From contig NC_059549.1 in the NCBI RefSeq assembly GCF_905220415.1, forward strand, positions 10,788,001 through 10,852,000: a DNA stretch of 64,000 bases, in the 5' to 3' direction. The notes under the pieces are model-generated. The model was not told the DNA's origin. It was given only the letters and a program-made list of their open reading frames with translations, and did not search any database. The position numbers and the translations under genes were made by a program. The stretch comes from Colias croceus. Its lineage: Eukaryota; Arthropoda; Insecta; Lepidoptera; Pieridae. Positions 10,591 through 24,800 of the stretch are shown in pieces; the stretch's first letter is position 1; every line of letters starts with the position of its first letter.

Positions 10591-13500
10591 AGTAGGGTAA
10601 GTACGTAGGAAGTAGGATATCTATAGATAGATGCGTACGGGTGTAGACTGTAGGCAAGGATAATAAGAATAGATGTTATGTTACGTTTGTTAGTATTGTT
10701 TCAATAGTATCAATTAAAAAAAGAAACCAATTTAAATATCAAAACCAATTTTAGTTTCTTCGGTAGATGCTGTAGTTTAACTGGTCAGCTAGCTATACAA
10801 ACATGTTCTGCAATTACGTCACTCGCATTATGAACTACAAACATTACTATTGATTATCGCTAATTGTTAATTACACACATTAGTAACTTGCTGAGTTGCT
10901 CACACTCCCGGGAATACGTGTAATTGAGAACAAAGTTTCGCGATCGGTGCCGGCGTGATTGAGTCGAAATATTAACTTGGCTGATATATTTTCCATGGAG
11001 AACTTTATTGAAGGGACTTATTTTAAAGAAACAAGTTATAAAAGCTTAGAAAGTGTGATGTTGTTTAAATAATAAATTCATGAGCCATATATCTTTTTAC
11101 AGCAATAGAAAAATAGCGCATTTTAAACCGATGCAGTTTAAAACTAAGAACAATTTTCTTAACAATAGATACCTAGGTATATTCGTATATTATGAAATAT
11201 CATGTTCAGTTTTTGTCACAGATTATATTTCCATTAAAAATTAATAATATTGTAAATCTCTAAGCAAAAACGTCGGAGTTGTCCTTAAAGTGAGTTGATT
11301 AACAAAATTTAATAAACAAAGTTTATAACGAATATTATAAGTTATATCATTTTCGAAAGGTAGTTTTAGATTATAATTATAGGTATTAAAAGCTTAAACA
11401 TCGGTCGTTAATTAAAATTAATGTTCATTTTTGAACATTTCACGAGTTTCCTTAATATACGCGACCCTAATTTGAGTTTGGGTATTCTTAAACTTTTGAT
11501 ACTGTGTATATTAGATCCGACGTAATTACATATCGATATATGAATATGAAAATATTTTCAGACTTATTGGCAGTTTCTGGATATATGGTTGATATTTCGG
11601 TTATCAGTTAAAATGACTATGACGCAACTACTTCCCAGTTCAATATTAAATATTCTTTGTCTTTTATAATAAATTGTATCGGAATATAATCATTAGAGAG
11701 ATCGTTATCTTCCTTGCACCAGCTACCTATATTACTTGCTCTGTGGCACCAAGTACCAACATTTAGGTCTAGAGGAGGTGTTTAACATAAATGTCGAGGA
11801 AAAGCATTCTCAACCTGTAGCTTGAACAATCACGCTTTTGAAATTTTTAAAAGATATTTTGAGATAAATGAAAAATAAAATATAATCATATAAATAGATT
11901 TATGTGAAATCGGTTTAGTAGTCGCAGTCAGTAGTACACGAAAGTCCAACAGCCACACATACAAACTTTCGAATTTTTCTATTTAATTTTATTACTGTTA
12001 CGCTTAAATAAGCAATTATTCGTGTAAATAACTAATTAACACATTAATGAGACGGCCAACGGAGCTATAGCTCTAGCAGAGGATACACTGATTTATTCAG
12101 TCGGAATTGATGGCTTTCACAACCGTTAATGACATCCAACAATATATTGATGGATGTGTAATGCAGTAGATATAATATATGATATCATTATATGATTGTT
12201 GTGTTTGTGTTTATATTCAAGGATCAATAAAAATTTTGAATAATGAGTAAAAGCTCTACAGACGACTACGCTTATTTTTTTTAATTAGTTTTATTCAGAT
12301 GATACTGTTGGTATATTTTAATACTATTGTATAATGCATATCTGCTATTGTATATTTAATCAAAATACGATAATATCTATTAGGTATAAAAATTTGTCGA
12401 ATACTTGTACATCACTTTATTTGCTTAATCTCCACAACGAAATATGTATATTTTTCTTATTGGAACTAGAATAAAGTATCTACTTTTAATTTAAAATAAG
12501 TACGTGTACCTATATTATTTTAAATTGAAACGCAGCGGCACGTGTAAAACTGATACATTTATGATTCATTTGTTTAATATCAGTTGACATAGCACTTGCC
12601 TGTATTTTAGTATCTATCGAAACCGATATTTCATAAATAACGCAACGCCCGGCGCCGTATGGAATATGGATACACTGCGAATGAATAATTCACACGAAGA
12701 CCCGCAGTTTGAACATTTGAATAAATCTCTAATGGTTGCTGATTTGCTTTTTATATTTATGTAGACTTGTGATGTATTGTTTACAGTTTAGTTTTTATAT
12801 AGGCTTGTCGTCGCCCATTGATGAAAATATATTCAAATATATCCTGTGTTAAATTTGCAGCTTTGCGAATTATCATAATCAGTCGAGTAGTTTTTGAGAA
12901 CAAACAAATACGATATCTGAATCTGTGTAATACCTTACCCTTTAACCTTTAATATACGAATTTCTAAATAAAATTAACAAAACATTTTAATTTAACTAGT
13001 CATACCTAATCATATAGCTATATCATTTTATCAAACTTCAACAAGAAGAGATTGAGAATAGAGAAGAGAAGCAGGGAGAAGACAGAAGGAGTGTCAGACG
13101 GAGCCCGGCGTGTGATCTTATTGGTAGTGTGATTGTAATCTATCATAAGACACACGCGGCTCTGTCTGTCATCCCATTACACAACGTGGATGAAGATTTA
13201 TGGAAGAAAAGAAGAAGATTTAAGTTAATATTATTTATTTTAGAAATTAGTTTCTAGGTTGAAAAATGTTTATGTTTGTTATGAGAAGGAGACAGCGTGT
13301 AGAGGGAGCGTTATTAAAGATAAATATCGTATAATTATGTATCGTGTAATGATTCATTTATTATTAATGAAATATGGTATTGCTTTTTTTTCATTTGTTA
13401 GATTTCTCCTATGCTCAGATAATAGTAGAATATTTGTTTAATAAAATATCGGACAGTGATTGTTTGTCTATATGAAAAAATAATCTATGTATAAATAATT

Positions 13501-15855
13501 AATATCCTTCGAGACCTTGTTCGAGACTCAAATAAAGCATTGTAATTAGTATAGTCATGGTAGTAAACTCGGTTAGCACGTCGACTTTAAGTGAACAAGA
13601 GATTTTACTTTGATAAGTTTTCTAGTTGATTGAACAAAGCTCTGCTGGCAGTTTATAAGTAGTTTTAATACCGATGTTTGCAACTTATTTAGTGGGTTTC
13701 TCTTTGCTTTAATCGAATATTAAAATATCGGCGAGTTTTATGTACTATATAATTACGTGTATTTATATAGTAGATTTATCTTTAATGTAACACCTTTAAC
13801 TGGATATAAATGAACTCTACATATTGCTCCAAAGATAAATGTGTCATTGATGTTTATTTCCTCTTATAAAATAATGAAAGATTTATGAAAATATTTGTTA
13901 CTTATTATTAGGAAAATATGAAATTAAATAATTAATGTGTGAAGTTTTATACAGTAAACGGTTATCGCACGATACGTGAGTGAAGCGAGCGAAGCGATGC
14001 GGGCGTAATCTTGTGATATTATTCAATTTTATTTATCGAAATAAATTATTTTGCAATAGTATTTCAATAAAAAATAGTCAACATTCAACCATTATAGTTA
14101 TAGGTAATACACGATTATTGCAAAATGTATAATTTTCTACCATTTAATCGACAAAAACATAAACCATGTAAATTAAAGGTTTCACCTTAAAGCATTTCTG
14201 AAAGTCATTCTGACTAACTTAGTAACTCGATGGCTGACCAAACAGAATGTAACTTCGTTAATTTACCACCTCGTGCATCCAGTGTACCTTTGGCTTAATG
14301 AAGATTTAAGGCATTTATACATTTTCAAAGAGGACTTTAGTGCTCTGCTTTAGGGACTGGGTTTAGACAAATTGCTTGTTTAAGTCTCTTTCTCGTCTCT
14401 TTGGTCGATCCTTATTTAGATACAAGGCGATTTATTCGAACATCGTTTGGAAGAAACGCGTTGGCATTTGTAATCCGTAGTGTATATTATCACGTATGAA
14501 TATGAAATAAAATATTAATAAAAATCCTGTATCGTACATGTCATTTCTTAAGTTTTTTTTAGGTAAGATATATCTAATTTTAGATAAGATATTTAAAAAA
14601 ATATGTATTTTTTTTCTTTTCAAAAAAGGTCTTTCTTTTAATACTATATTGCCAAGACGAGATATTAATGTCTCATTTTAATTCTATTACTTTTCTCCAT
14701 TTGTAGACGTACGTCACAAAAGGGCACGTCAGAGTCACGGTCGTTAATTCTATTTAAAACAAGTAACAAAAGAGATACGTTTCTTAAAATAAAATTCAAA
14801 TGTAAAAACATATTCTTATGAATCTTTTCTATATTGTGTTTTATTTTAATAACTTTTAATTTAATAATTTAATTCCTTACTCAAAAACAATCACAAAAAG
14901 CACGAACCAAAGACAACTCGAAAACAAATTCAATGGATATTAATTGAAAAGTTAAAGTGCACAGTTAGCGTAGTGCAGTCTCTATTGAAACTCGATTGAA
15001 TTGCTCCAACTCGAATTGTTCTCGAAATTGTTTGACCCGAACTCGCACTGTTTGTTACTCAATCGACGGTCCTTTGTCGCCGAATTTTGGGAACGCCAAC
15101 GAGGGTATAAAGTTAGGTGTATAACTACGTTGGGAAGTCGTTTCGCCACGAGTGAATGGCTCAGTTGGTAGAATATTTGTTCAGAAATTTTACATAAGAA
15201 ATCGTGTTTGATTTTACTAAAATATTTGTGTTACGTATTGAATGTGTTATATTATTATGTATATTTTGTGTGTGTAAATTTTATCATTATGTGCGTAAAA
15301 CACAACCAAAAAACATTAAAATGATGTTATTTCGCTGGAAAATGTGAAATGGGAAAATTTAAATTGAATGCACAAAACATAAAAAATATGGAAAAACCTA
15401 CGTATAAGTAATGTTTAACAAAGGGTGTAACATCGCTACGGCGCTACGGTGCTACGGCGTAGTTAGATTGCCTACGTGTGTCATTTGGTTGTAAAACATT
15501 GTAGGTACGTGTTCAATTTTACAGGAAAGGCTTTAAAATAAAATAGCTAAGAGCAATTAACCTATAGAGTACTTGTATCGAGCGTATACAATTTACATAT
15601 ATTTGTTTCTCTCTATCTAAAGAAAACGTCGTATGAAAGAATGAGACAGCTATAGACAACAAGCTACGTTTCAACATAGTCATGGCACCATTTTTACTAT
15701 AGGTACGTATTTAGATAGATAGAAGGTGATAGTGATGGGATATGCTTCAATCGATAAAATCGTGAATGTATTTTGCATTTACGGTTTCGTGAAATAATAA
15801 ATAATAAAAAAACAAAACTTATAATTAATTTCAGTTGAATACATTATTTGTTTAA
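10591..15855. other. AT-rich non-coding DNA
   Basis: No gene is recognised. A decayed minus-strand Helitron piece lies about 11905-11995 (ATCGGTTTAGTAGT...ACAAACTTTCG). An imperfect hairpin lies at 13091-13170. At about 15150 a short segment resembles a tRNA A box (TGGCTCAGTTGGTAGA) without a B box. A GCTACGG micro-repeat is near 15437. Small ORFs here look random. Confidence 0.5.
13091..13170. repeat. Imperfect hairpin, ~32-bp arms
   Basis: CAGACGGAGCCCGGCGTGTG followed by ATCTTATTGGTAG is matched in inverted orientation by CTATCATAAGACACACGCGG and CTCTGTCTG, with a loop of about 13 nt. It follows a purine-rich GA tract (13038-13090). It could be a miRNA-like hairpin or a MITE relic. Confidence 0.4.
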
Positions 15856-16028
15856 TCCTACGTATATAATAAATGCGAAATTATGTGAGAAGGGATGTTA
15901 CTCTTTCACTGCGGAACCGATTACAATGAAATTTTGTACATACACACATAGGTTAGGTTTTATCCCGGAAATCCCACGTGAACGGGAACTGTGCAGGATT
16001 TTCTTTAAAAACGCGGGCGGAAAGTTAG
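15856..16028 (+). mobile_element. Non-autonomous Helitron, degraded
   Basis: It starts TCCTACGTATATAATAAATG, shares the body block ATCCCGGAAATCCCACG, and ends CGCGGGCGGAAAGTTAG, where the usual CTAG is mutated to TTAG and half of the hairpin is lost. The ORF across it is incidental. Confidence 0.7.
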
Positions 16029-16194
16029 TACATTATAAAAGAAATTTTAAAACTTGAAATGTAATTTAAAATAAAGAAGGAAATGATGATAAAGTTAAAG
16101 GAGTGAGGAGAAAGGCACAGTCAGCATGAAGGAATCATGCAGCATTTTAACAAGTTAATAAAAGGACAGTCTTAATGAAAACATTTTCCTAACA

Positions 16195-16350
16195 TCCTAC
16201 TAATAAATCGAAAGTTTGTGAGGATGGATGTTTGTTACTCTTTCACGCGAATACTACTAAACCGATTAAAATGAAATTTGGAAAAATTACTTTTGATCCC
16301 GTAAATCCAACAGGAATGGGAACTATGCGGGTTTTTCTTTGAAAACGCAT
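16195..16350 (+). mobile_element. Non-autonomous Helitron, 3'-truncated
   Basis: It starts TCCTACTAATAAATCGAAAG and carries the shared middle (ACTCTTTCACGCGAATACTA, GGGAACTATGCGGGTTTTTC). The sequence leaves the family at about 16350, so the hairpin and CTAG are missing. Confidence 0.65.
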
Positions 16351-17740
16351 GTATATTAAGTATGTATTTCAATAGTAGTTTCTCATCTATGAGAACTGTC
16401 ATTTAATCAACCGTTTAATTTTCACATAGTTACACATTTAAAGTAGGTAACTTATGTGTAAAAAATTTCAAAATAAAAATTCACTCTCTTTAATCAAATG
16501 TATTTATTATCTACAGGAACAAAAAAAACGTAAGCGTAAGATTGCACAATTCTTCTAGAGTATCCATCTTGATAACAAGTAGGCTCGAAATGCAGTGAAC
16601 ACAATATTGCAAATTGTGGCGGCGTCCAATCAACTCATGTCTCACGTTTTATACCCATTTTTTATTTAGCTCTGGAAATCTAAAACAAAATGAATTTATT
16701 AATAATCTGAAAGAGAAATTAATAAACAACAAACGAAAACTAAAACACATAGTGCAAATAAAACAACCACGTGGTATGTTTTATTTTCCTGCGGTAAAAA
16801 ATTTACATCTATTATTTGCAACAACAACTACATATAAATCTGATTTATGAAACAAAATAAATAAATCAACGTTAATATGAAATAGATTTTTTGTCATAAA
16901 TCGATAATATACGCTAGATGTGTTACAACACTACGGTGGTAAACAAAATGCCAAACGTGATATTATTGTGACGTTTTTTAAAAATTATTTCATTATTTTA
17001 TATTCCACAACCCCATAAAGTGGGTAAATGTTACAGTTACAACATAAAATTACAAAAAAGCGCTTGATAAAACCTTCAAATAGGTTTAAAACATAAATAT
17101 TTATCAATTTGCTGAAAATCACTTACCGATGGAAAGATATTTTTACATTGTTTTTATCCAAAACTCCCATTCGACTAGTGATAGCCGGTTGCTAAACATA
17201 CAATAGTTATTTTAGCACACTGACTAATAAAAAGAAACACTGTACACTTTATATTTTCTAAATATTTCGTTAAAAACACTTGACGCACTGAGCCCACCAG
17301 CTGGTTGGAAAACAAACTGACTGCCGGCGCGCTACGTTTGAAGACAGTGCAGATACTCTATCGCTATCTCAATCTGGCTTATGCTGTTATTGACTAAGAG
17401 TAAGTAGATTAGAAAATATGTATTTTGTTCTGTCTTAATATAAGAACTCTATAGGTTAATTGCTCTTAGTAAAATAGCATTGCGATACTATGGAACTATT
17501 GTTTGAAAAGGACAGTTTGTGTTCTAGTGATAGTTTGAAGTTATAGTAAGATAGGATTAATATAAACAACTGCGAGAAAATAGACTCCAAAGTAAATTAA
17601 TGTGAACAGATAATATAATATGAGGAAAGCAGGAAAGATAATTGTGCGTAGAGCTAAGATAAGGGAAAGGAAAGCAAACATATGAATGGGATTACCGAAT
17701 AGAAAAACAGTTGCGGACTTCGATCAGTTCATGGACTAAG
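16351..17740. other. Non-coding DNA with a possible minus-strand first exon
   Basis: Apart from the candidate exon at 17127-17318 nothing is recognised. The ORF at 16614-16850 has no family features and an AT-driven composition. Confidence 0.35.
17127..17318 (-). other. Candidate first exon of an unknown gene
   Basis: Read on the minus strand, an arthropod-type initiator TCAGT (17320-17316, GC-rich surroundings) is followed by about 150 nt of leader, an ATG at 17170 opening 14 codons (MGVLDKNNVKISFH), and a strong splice donor CG|GTAAGT at 17127/17126. A competing upstream ATG opens a short ORF ending within the exon. I do not recognise the protein and cannot find the next exon, so this is a structural guess only. 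Confidence 0.3.
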
Positions 17741-17904
17741 GGTGTTTTTTTACCAATAATACGTGAGGAATGCGTTTGTAAATAACCAATACTATCGCCT
17801 CAAACCAACCTCAAACGCTAAATGCTCAAACTTCAAACTAAATGAAGCGATATGATTGGTTATTTACAAACACATTCCTCGCTTATTATTGGTGGAAAAG
17901 CACC
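17741..17904. mobile_element. MITE with ~60-bp terminal inverted repeats
   Basis: GGTGTTTTTTTACCAATAAT at the left and the complement of ATTATTGGTGGAAAAGCACC at the right begin imperfect inverted arms that continue through a shared GTTTGTAAATAACCAAT block. Size 164 bp, no coding potential. A clear target duplication is not visible. Confidence 0.65.
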
Positions 17905-20900
17905 ATAAATCCCCTAATTTTCGCAAATCGTAACACATTTAAACTTCTGTAGTACCAAAAAAGAAAATTGGAATATAAAAACTATTGAAAAACAGTCGTT
18001 ATAGAAATGAAATTTCACGCCAAATTGTCATATTGCGTGTTTGTATGCGGGTAGTGTGAAATTATACCACGTGTGACCCACACCACCCCATAGTTTTGTT
18101 GTAAGGAATTTGTAGGCGGTTGATGTGTTTTGCTAGTTATTCATAATTTTGTGTATATTTGGAACTGGTTTACATGTGGAGGAAGGAAGGTGGAATTCCT
18201 CCATCGAAGAAGGGAGGATCCTCGACCAGTCTACTCGACTGGCCGGCCGTTAAGCCGTATCAAAAATATGTTGTACAATTTACTTAATTATTAATAATTT
18301 CATTACAATAATTATGTAGAATAGTTTAGGTCTATGTAGGATACGGCAGGTGAGCTAGCGATGCGAGCGAGAAGCCATCCGCTCTTAATGTATGCTAATG
18401 TCTCTATTCCCTAATGAATTGCTATAAAACCAGCTTCTACATATCCCACTGGTATCATGATTTGTTATTCTCTAACCACATCTATTTAATGTGTTTATTA
18501 TTCTTAGTATTCATTAGTGTACATAAAATATTTTCCAACGAAAAAAGAGCGTGTGCGCCGACACGTGTCAGAAGTGAATCTTCTTTGGCAAGATTCAAAA
18601 ATATATCGTCGCCTTACTTCATTACGTGACGGTATTGCCATTACGCGACCTTTAAACTCTCAAAACACGGGTTGGATTGAATCCATTAAAGTCTTTAATT
18701 CCTAAAACATAATAAATATTTAAAAATAACCTGTTACAACGGTGCTTACATTTTATTATAAAACTCACAGCCAGATAAATAATAAGTGTATTTAAATTCG
18801 TATGAATAAATATAATATGTTATATTAATCAATGATGTGAACGCTATAAGAGGATTTTCCCTCATTGAAGATAAATATGAACGTTTATTTCGTAGAATTT
18901 TACTCATCATACAATTTTATTTTTCCTTCAATTTGTCCTTCAAACGTATTTAATGGATTATATACGCGAACAAATTTAAATAACAGTAAGCGATTTTCGC
19001 GACAGGTGAAAAGCGTTTTTATCTATAGAAATATCACTGCGATATATATCTTCGCGTTTGTGTGAAGGAAGCGGCGCTTGCAGGAAACTCTGACGATTCC
19101 TGTCTTCCTTTGAACAAAACCGTTTTTCTGAAAGCTACGAGAAATGTATTGTCAGTGTCGCTTTGTTCGAGGAGTTTCTCGTGAGATAAATGTGAAATGA
19201 GTTTTTATGTCATTCTACGTGAGGTATAATAAATTTTATTTTAATGGCAGAAAATTAACATTTTTACTTTTTACTGAATTTATTTTTATGTTTGAATATC
19301 AAAGTTTTAAAACGTAAAAATTGTTTATGGAGATTAAACCAAGTTTTGGTGTTTTTGGATTTTTCAAAGACGAAACAAACAAAGAATCTAATCATGGGTT
19401 TTATTTACTAGGAAATGTTTGATATGAAAGTATATTTAACGAACATAAGTTCTTCGAAACAAGGCCGGATACAATCGTCAATTTCCTGTTGATATGTACC
19501 GTGTAATAGCCGGAACGACTAAAGAGCATTTCGATTGTTCTAAACTGTATTTGAGCGGTGCTCGTGTTGTTGTTGTTTGAGGAAATGTTGTTAGAGCTGT
19601 GTTTAGATTGTTGCCTGGAGAATGGTCTGTGAAGTGGGTATAATGTGTTGAGGATGTATTGAACTCTGTATACTATTTTATGAAGTATCCTTCAGTTAGC
19701 TGATCCACACATCGTTTTTTGTTTAGGCGTGAACAATATTTTTTTATAAATGTACAATAATTTACGTCTATTTATTACTTCTTCTTCTTCTATTTCACAT
19801 TTTGGAGAGGCGTTTTATTTCAAACAGTAGCTAATGTTTGACGAACATTTTTCGTAGTACTTCGTACCAAGTGTTGCCTAATTTTAAACAGCAATTCAAA
19901 AATCGTTAAAACCCAGGTATTATTTATATTAACAAATTATTTTTAATTCTCTCTGCTTTCATTCGATCATGGGCCAGCAAAAGATTACCAATTAGCTTTA
20001 GCAATTTTCACCTGTCTATTAATTAATATAAAGGTTTCAGAAGCTAAAGCTTTTGCACGTGCAAACAAACAAACAGAATAATTGCCAAAAACGGATCAAA
20101 TAAAAGGGTTTTATTAAAAGCTGAAGTTTAATCCAATATACGAAATTAATGTGTGCTTAGGTTACGGAGCGATCGCAGTTACGTGACTTGTCGGGATTTT
20201 GATGTTCATATTAGAATTTTATATATTTTCAGGATTCATTAGTTCATAAGTTATAAACTTTTTATCAATGGCTATTTACGAAAGTATTAAAATACCAATT
20301 TAACATAATTTCTCCGAAATGCAAAAATGCAAAGACAGTATAAATCAAACAGATACAAAAAATATCCAATCTATAAAAGCAATTTCGCACTACTTACACT
20401 ACTATATTACTTCCGCTTCAATAACAGAGAAACCGATATTTTTACACTTTAAACGGTTCCAAGTCGAATGCAGTTCCCGATAACCATCGGACCAAGTGAA
20501 ATAACATCGTATTCCTCGCATATTGTTGCAGCGAGACCGCAAAGCTTTACAAATTGAATTTAAAATGAAGTATTCTTCTAAAATATTCCATGTGATTGCA
20601 AAGTATGGCAACTCGGACGGAATTCCAATTCGGCTGCGGCATGATGTAGGTATCGATGCATGCGCAAACTGGATTGAAACATCAGTGAAATAAATCTTTG
20701 TAGTTGGTATATTGAAATTATTATTGGTAGTTTGTTGTAGGTTGTTTAATTTTTAGTATGATTTTGATATTAAAAACTTTTTATAATGTTATTCATAATT
20801 TGTTAACTCCTAGCGTAGGTATCACCCACTCGTGTAAAATTCAAAACAAGATTTATTTCTTAAATAAAACAGATGAAATAGAGCACTATAAACGTAAAAG

Positions 20901-21608
20901 TATTAATAAGAAGCAACTGAAAATAATTGTAGTCGAACTTTAAGTCAAATTGTGTCATACTTGAACTACGGAGTTTATCGCGATTTTACGGTATAGTAGT
21001 ATATTCAGATATGTTATAGTATTTTATTTTGGGATATGAATATCTTTGAATAAAGAATGCTAATTAATCGATTATTATATCTATCTATCAAAATAGTTCC
21101 ATAATTGTTAAAACTATTCATCAAATAATATTGTAAAGGCAACTAGAGCTAAAACACCACAACTGCATTTAATCTTATTTTGTCTAGTTAGTACAGTTTC
21201 ATATTTTGATTTAGGTATTTAGAACAATACATGACCTAAATTGATCTTCAAAAAAATGACAAATGAACGCGAAGAGAGCGGTATTTTTCCGTAATTTCCA
21301 TTATGGCCATTATACTATAAGTACTAAAAGAGACTGTCGGAGTTTTTAGCAATAAATTTCTCATAAAATAAAAATGATAAGCGGTAATTAACTCAAGTAT
21401 ATTCCAAGTTGAAGGCGACTCCAAGTTACGGCCGAGATTATAAATTATTCCGCGATTTTATGCGTAATTATTTTTATTAAGCCGTTTTATAGTCTGTGGC
21501 TTGCTAAGTTTAATTAATTGCTTATCATTCTAGTCATGTCGCATCTTTTATGAGTTGCATTTTAATCTGTTGAAAGTTTTGTAGAGACTATAATGAATCT
21601 CCAAAAAC
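17905..21608. other. AT-rich non-coding DNA
   Basis: No gene, RNA gene or well-delimited element could be supported. The segment 18540-18680 (around GAGCGTGTGCGCCGACACGT) is more GC-rich and may be a dispersed repeat, but no ends are visible. ORFs of 60-71 codons here have no recognisable features. Confidence 0.4.
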
Positions 21609-21621
21609 GTGGCATGTTTTT

Positions 21622-21756
21622 TAAGCTATTGCATAGCTTCTATCGCGGGCCTTGAGCGCGGGGACCGAATCGAGAAATTCCGTAACGAAAAAACCTCACG
21701 CTCCCCACTCCGACGGGCGGTGGTGTGGCTTGAAGGCATAGCATGCAATAGCTTTA
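21622..21756. repeat. GC-rich dispersed repeat with inverted ends
   Basis: TAAGCTATTGCATAGCTTCT at the left is matched by the complement of GCATAGCATGCAATAGCTTT at the right. The inner part (GGACCGAATCGAGAAATTCC) has an element-like composition unlike its surroundings. I believe similar sequences recur in other lepidopteran genomes, but this is from memory. Two small ORFs on opposite strands across it are incidental. Confidence 0.45.
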
Positions 21757-21810
21757 CCGCGGCAGTCCCCGAGTTCCACACGTCGTTTTTTTCTTATGTA
21801 TAAGTGATCA

Positions 21811-24800
21811 TTAACTGTCGTGAAATTCTTCAAATAACAGGGCATTAGTAGCTTGCTGAAACCAAATTTGCAAATCAAGTCTAATGATCTTAGTTAGCGG
21901 TCAATCCCAAGTCAGCGTAGTCCATTGCATATTACCTACTGATCAAGCAGGCGTACAAACTCTACCTATTCAATTGCCCTCAGTTGGAAAGGATTTCGAC
22001 AGTTTAGTAGATCATGATAGAAAGAGAAAATTAGGCATTTATTTCGAAAGAAAAATCATGATGATGTATGCCGACGAAAAATATTGATCTAACGCCAATT
22101 GAACGCTAATATAATAACAGACTACAGCGAGTGATAAAAACAAAAACGTCAAACGTTACAAAATTCACAAATGAAGTGGAAAAATGGTTGATGATTGAAT
22201 TTTCGTGTTCCAAAAATGGTGTTGACAGCTATTCCAGTGCTGCCAGCAAATTGATATTAATTGACAGCTCTGCGTCTGTTATCTGTGCTTCAAGTTGAAT
22301 TTATAAAAATTGATCGAGACTGATACTTGAAAGTATTGTTTCAGTATTTTTGGTATCAATGAGCCTCGTTTTAATCTTGAATAATGGAAGCTTTTAATAT
22401 TTGGTTTTCGCGATGATGTCATTATTAATTGACTGACTGTCTTTCTTGTTTTATTGAAATTGATTTGTTCTTTTTTGTTAATATTGGATGAATTGTGATT
22501 TCGTATGCGTAAGTTTTTAAAAGTTTAAACTTTTATGTACTTACATAACGAACATTTTTTTTTAATTTATTGGTTAATTTGTTATGATTTAGGTATATAA
22601 CTATGATTTATGTGAAAATTCATAATTTATTTAAAAACTTAAAACGAAGCTAGCAAATAAATATCTACTGTTTTCATAGCTAAAGGGCTGAAGAAACCCC
22701 GACTGATACAAAACGTCAGCAAATCTGTTGGCGACACGTGTGTTTCAGGTAACAAAAAACGCCACGTTTTCAATATAGTTTTAATAAAAGAATAAATCTA
22801 AATAAAATAGTTTATTTTATAGCATTCAGAATTCCGTTGTTAGTTTTGTTTGTGCGATGCCGCAATACGACAAATGCTCGGTTTCTTTGTCAATACAAAC
22901 GGGAATGTTTATTCTGTGAGCAATAGAGAGCATCCTGTATATGAGAGCGGAATTTGGGAACGGATTCGTGGTTTGATAGGTATAGTTGTAGTGTTTGTTT
23001 TATTGCGTTATAGCGGTGCAAGAAATCTTTGAGGGAGTTGTTTTTCGGTTGTATGATTATTTAATTGGATTTAAAATAGAGTGATAGAGTTGTGTATAAT
23101 ATTAATATGATAGTTGATCAATAATTTTCGTCATACCTTAGTTTTTTTATGTTCGCCAAAGAAATCATGAAAATCGGATTTGAAAAGATTTAGATTATAA
23201 AAAGTCGGCTACAGCCTGAAAACAATTGTGCCGTCAATTAATTGACTACATATAAGTACAATTAATTGACTACATATAGTTAAGTACATAATGATTTATA
23301 ATAAGTATATTTATTAGATAGGTATACAACATTTGATTTTTTTTAATGTACCTAGGTATTATACAATGATTTCACATACATAGGCACATTCTGAAAACAT
23401 TACTCCTTTTTGCACAGTCGTATATATATGTATAACTCATTCAGCAAACCGCACAGTGCAGTATCCGTGCGTCATAATGAATGCGGTCTGTTAATGCAAG
23501 CATAATTATACGCCCTCTGGCAGACATGTTTCTTGTGTGAAGAACCTTTTATACGACTAACGTTTCAAATAATATGTTCAAACTAATGTTTCAATTCGTT
23601 GTTATTTTTTTTGAGCGCTAAGCGAGATAACATGCTTGTTATCTATATCAAAAAATTGTAGGTATTTCTCTGTGTGTGATTTAGTGATGTTTTTAAAAAT
23701 AAATGTCTTCAACATTTATGTTTGAATGTAGGTATTTCGAAAAGCGTATCGTGTAATTCAAGCACTTTACACTAAACTACGTACACTAGATTAATATATC
23801 GACTTGTGTAAACAACAAGGTAACCGGACTGTCAGTAGATTGGTCCTCTCCTTTGATACTCCGTAATATATCAGTCTATTCATTCAAGATTAATATCTCA
23901 ATATATAAACCAAAGTCTAAAGCTAAATTATATATTATGTAAAGAACATTTTGAAATAATATGGCTTTATTTATTTGTAAATATTGTTCCTGTTAATAAA
24001 GATACAATACATTATTACACACGCTGGAACAAACACAGTAAAAGCAACCCTTACATCGCAAACAACAAATGTTTTCATGGGGAATGCTCTTTGTTTAATG
24101 TCACATTTCCTTTGTAGCGAGCCGTACGATGTTCTCTCGGTAATTGAATACACTATTATCTATTATACTATACTCCTTTATATGTAACGATGAACAAAGG
24201 AAAATGTATAAAAATTCGCGTAGGTAGCTTCTTAATTGGCACAACTCACGTACAAGTATGAATACCCAATTATTTGACAAATTTCGTGTACAATATCGCG
24301 TTTAATTGTCACTTTCAATAGATTGCTGTCTCTTGTAATTCGTCGGCCGCTCGGTTGCCATGACAACGGCCAATTAGTGGCGCCACTGTCGCGTGAAGTT
24401 AATTCGAAGCGTTTGCGTTGACGCTGCGGCGCGGGGACTGTGTGGCGACGCCTTAATTACTTTTTGGGGGCATTGAATGATGATTTCGATAGTTTATAGG
24501 ATGTTATTTAAGCTGTGTTAACTGGGTGTGTAATTATTCCGTGATTTATTGTTTAGGAAGAAGATATTTGTGCTAAATAGTATATGCTGCTCTATAATTA
24601 ATTACAACTTAAACACCTGATAAACTACCGAAATAATATCTGTATGCCGATGACCTTTGAACTAATTTATCGCTTTTGGAAAATATGCACACATTCGTTC
24701 GCGGTTAATTTTTGCATTGAAGTAAAAGAACATAATTTTAAATTGTAAATCATGTTTAGAGATGTAATTTTTGATCTCAATATGTACAAAATATATAGTT

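Noticed and set aside
15145..15175. tRNA-like A box (TGGCTCAGTTGGTAGA)
   Set aside because: No B box or acceptor stem follows at the right distance, so a tRNA or SINE cannot be supported.
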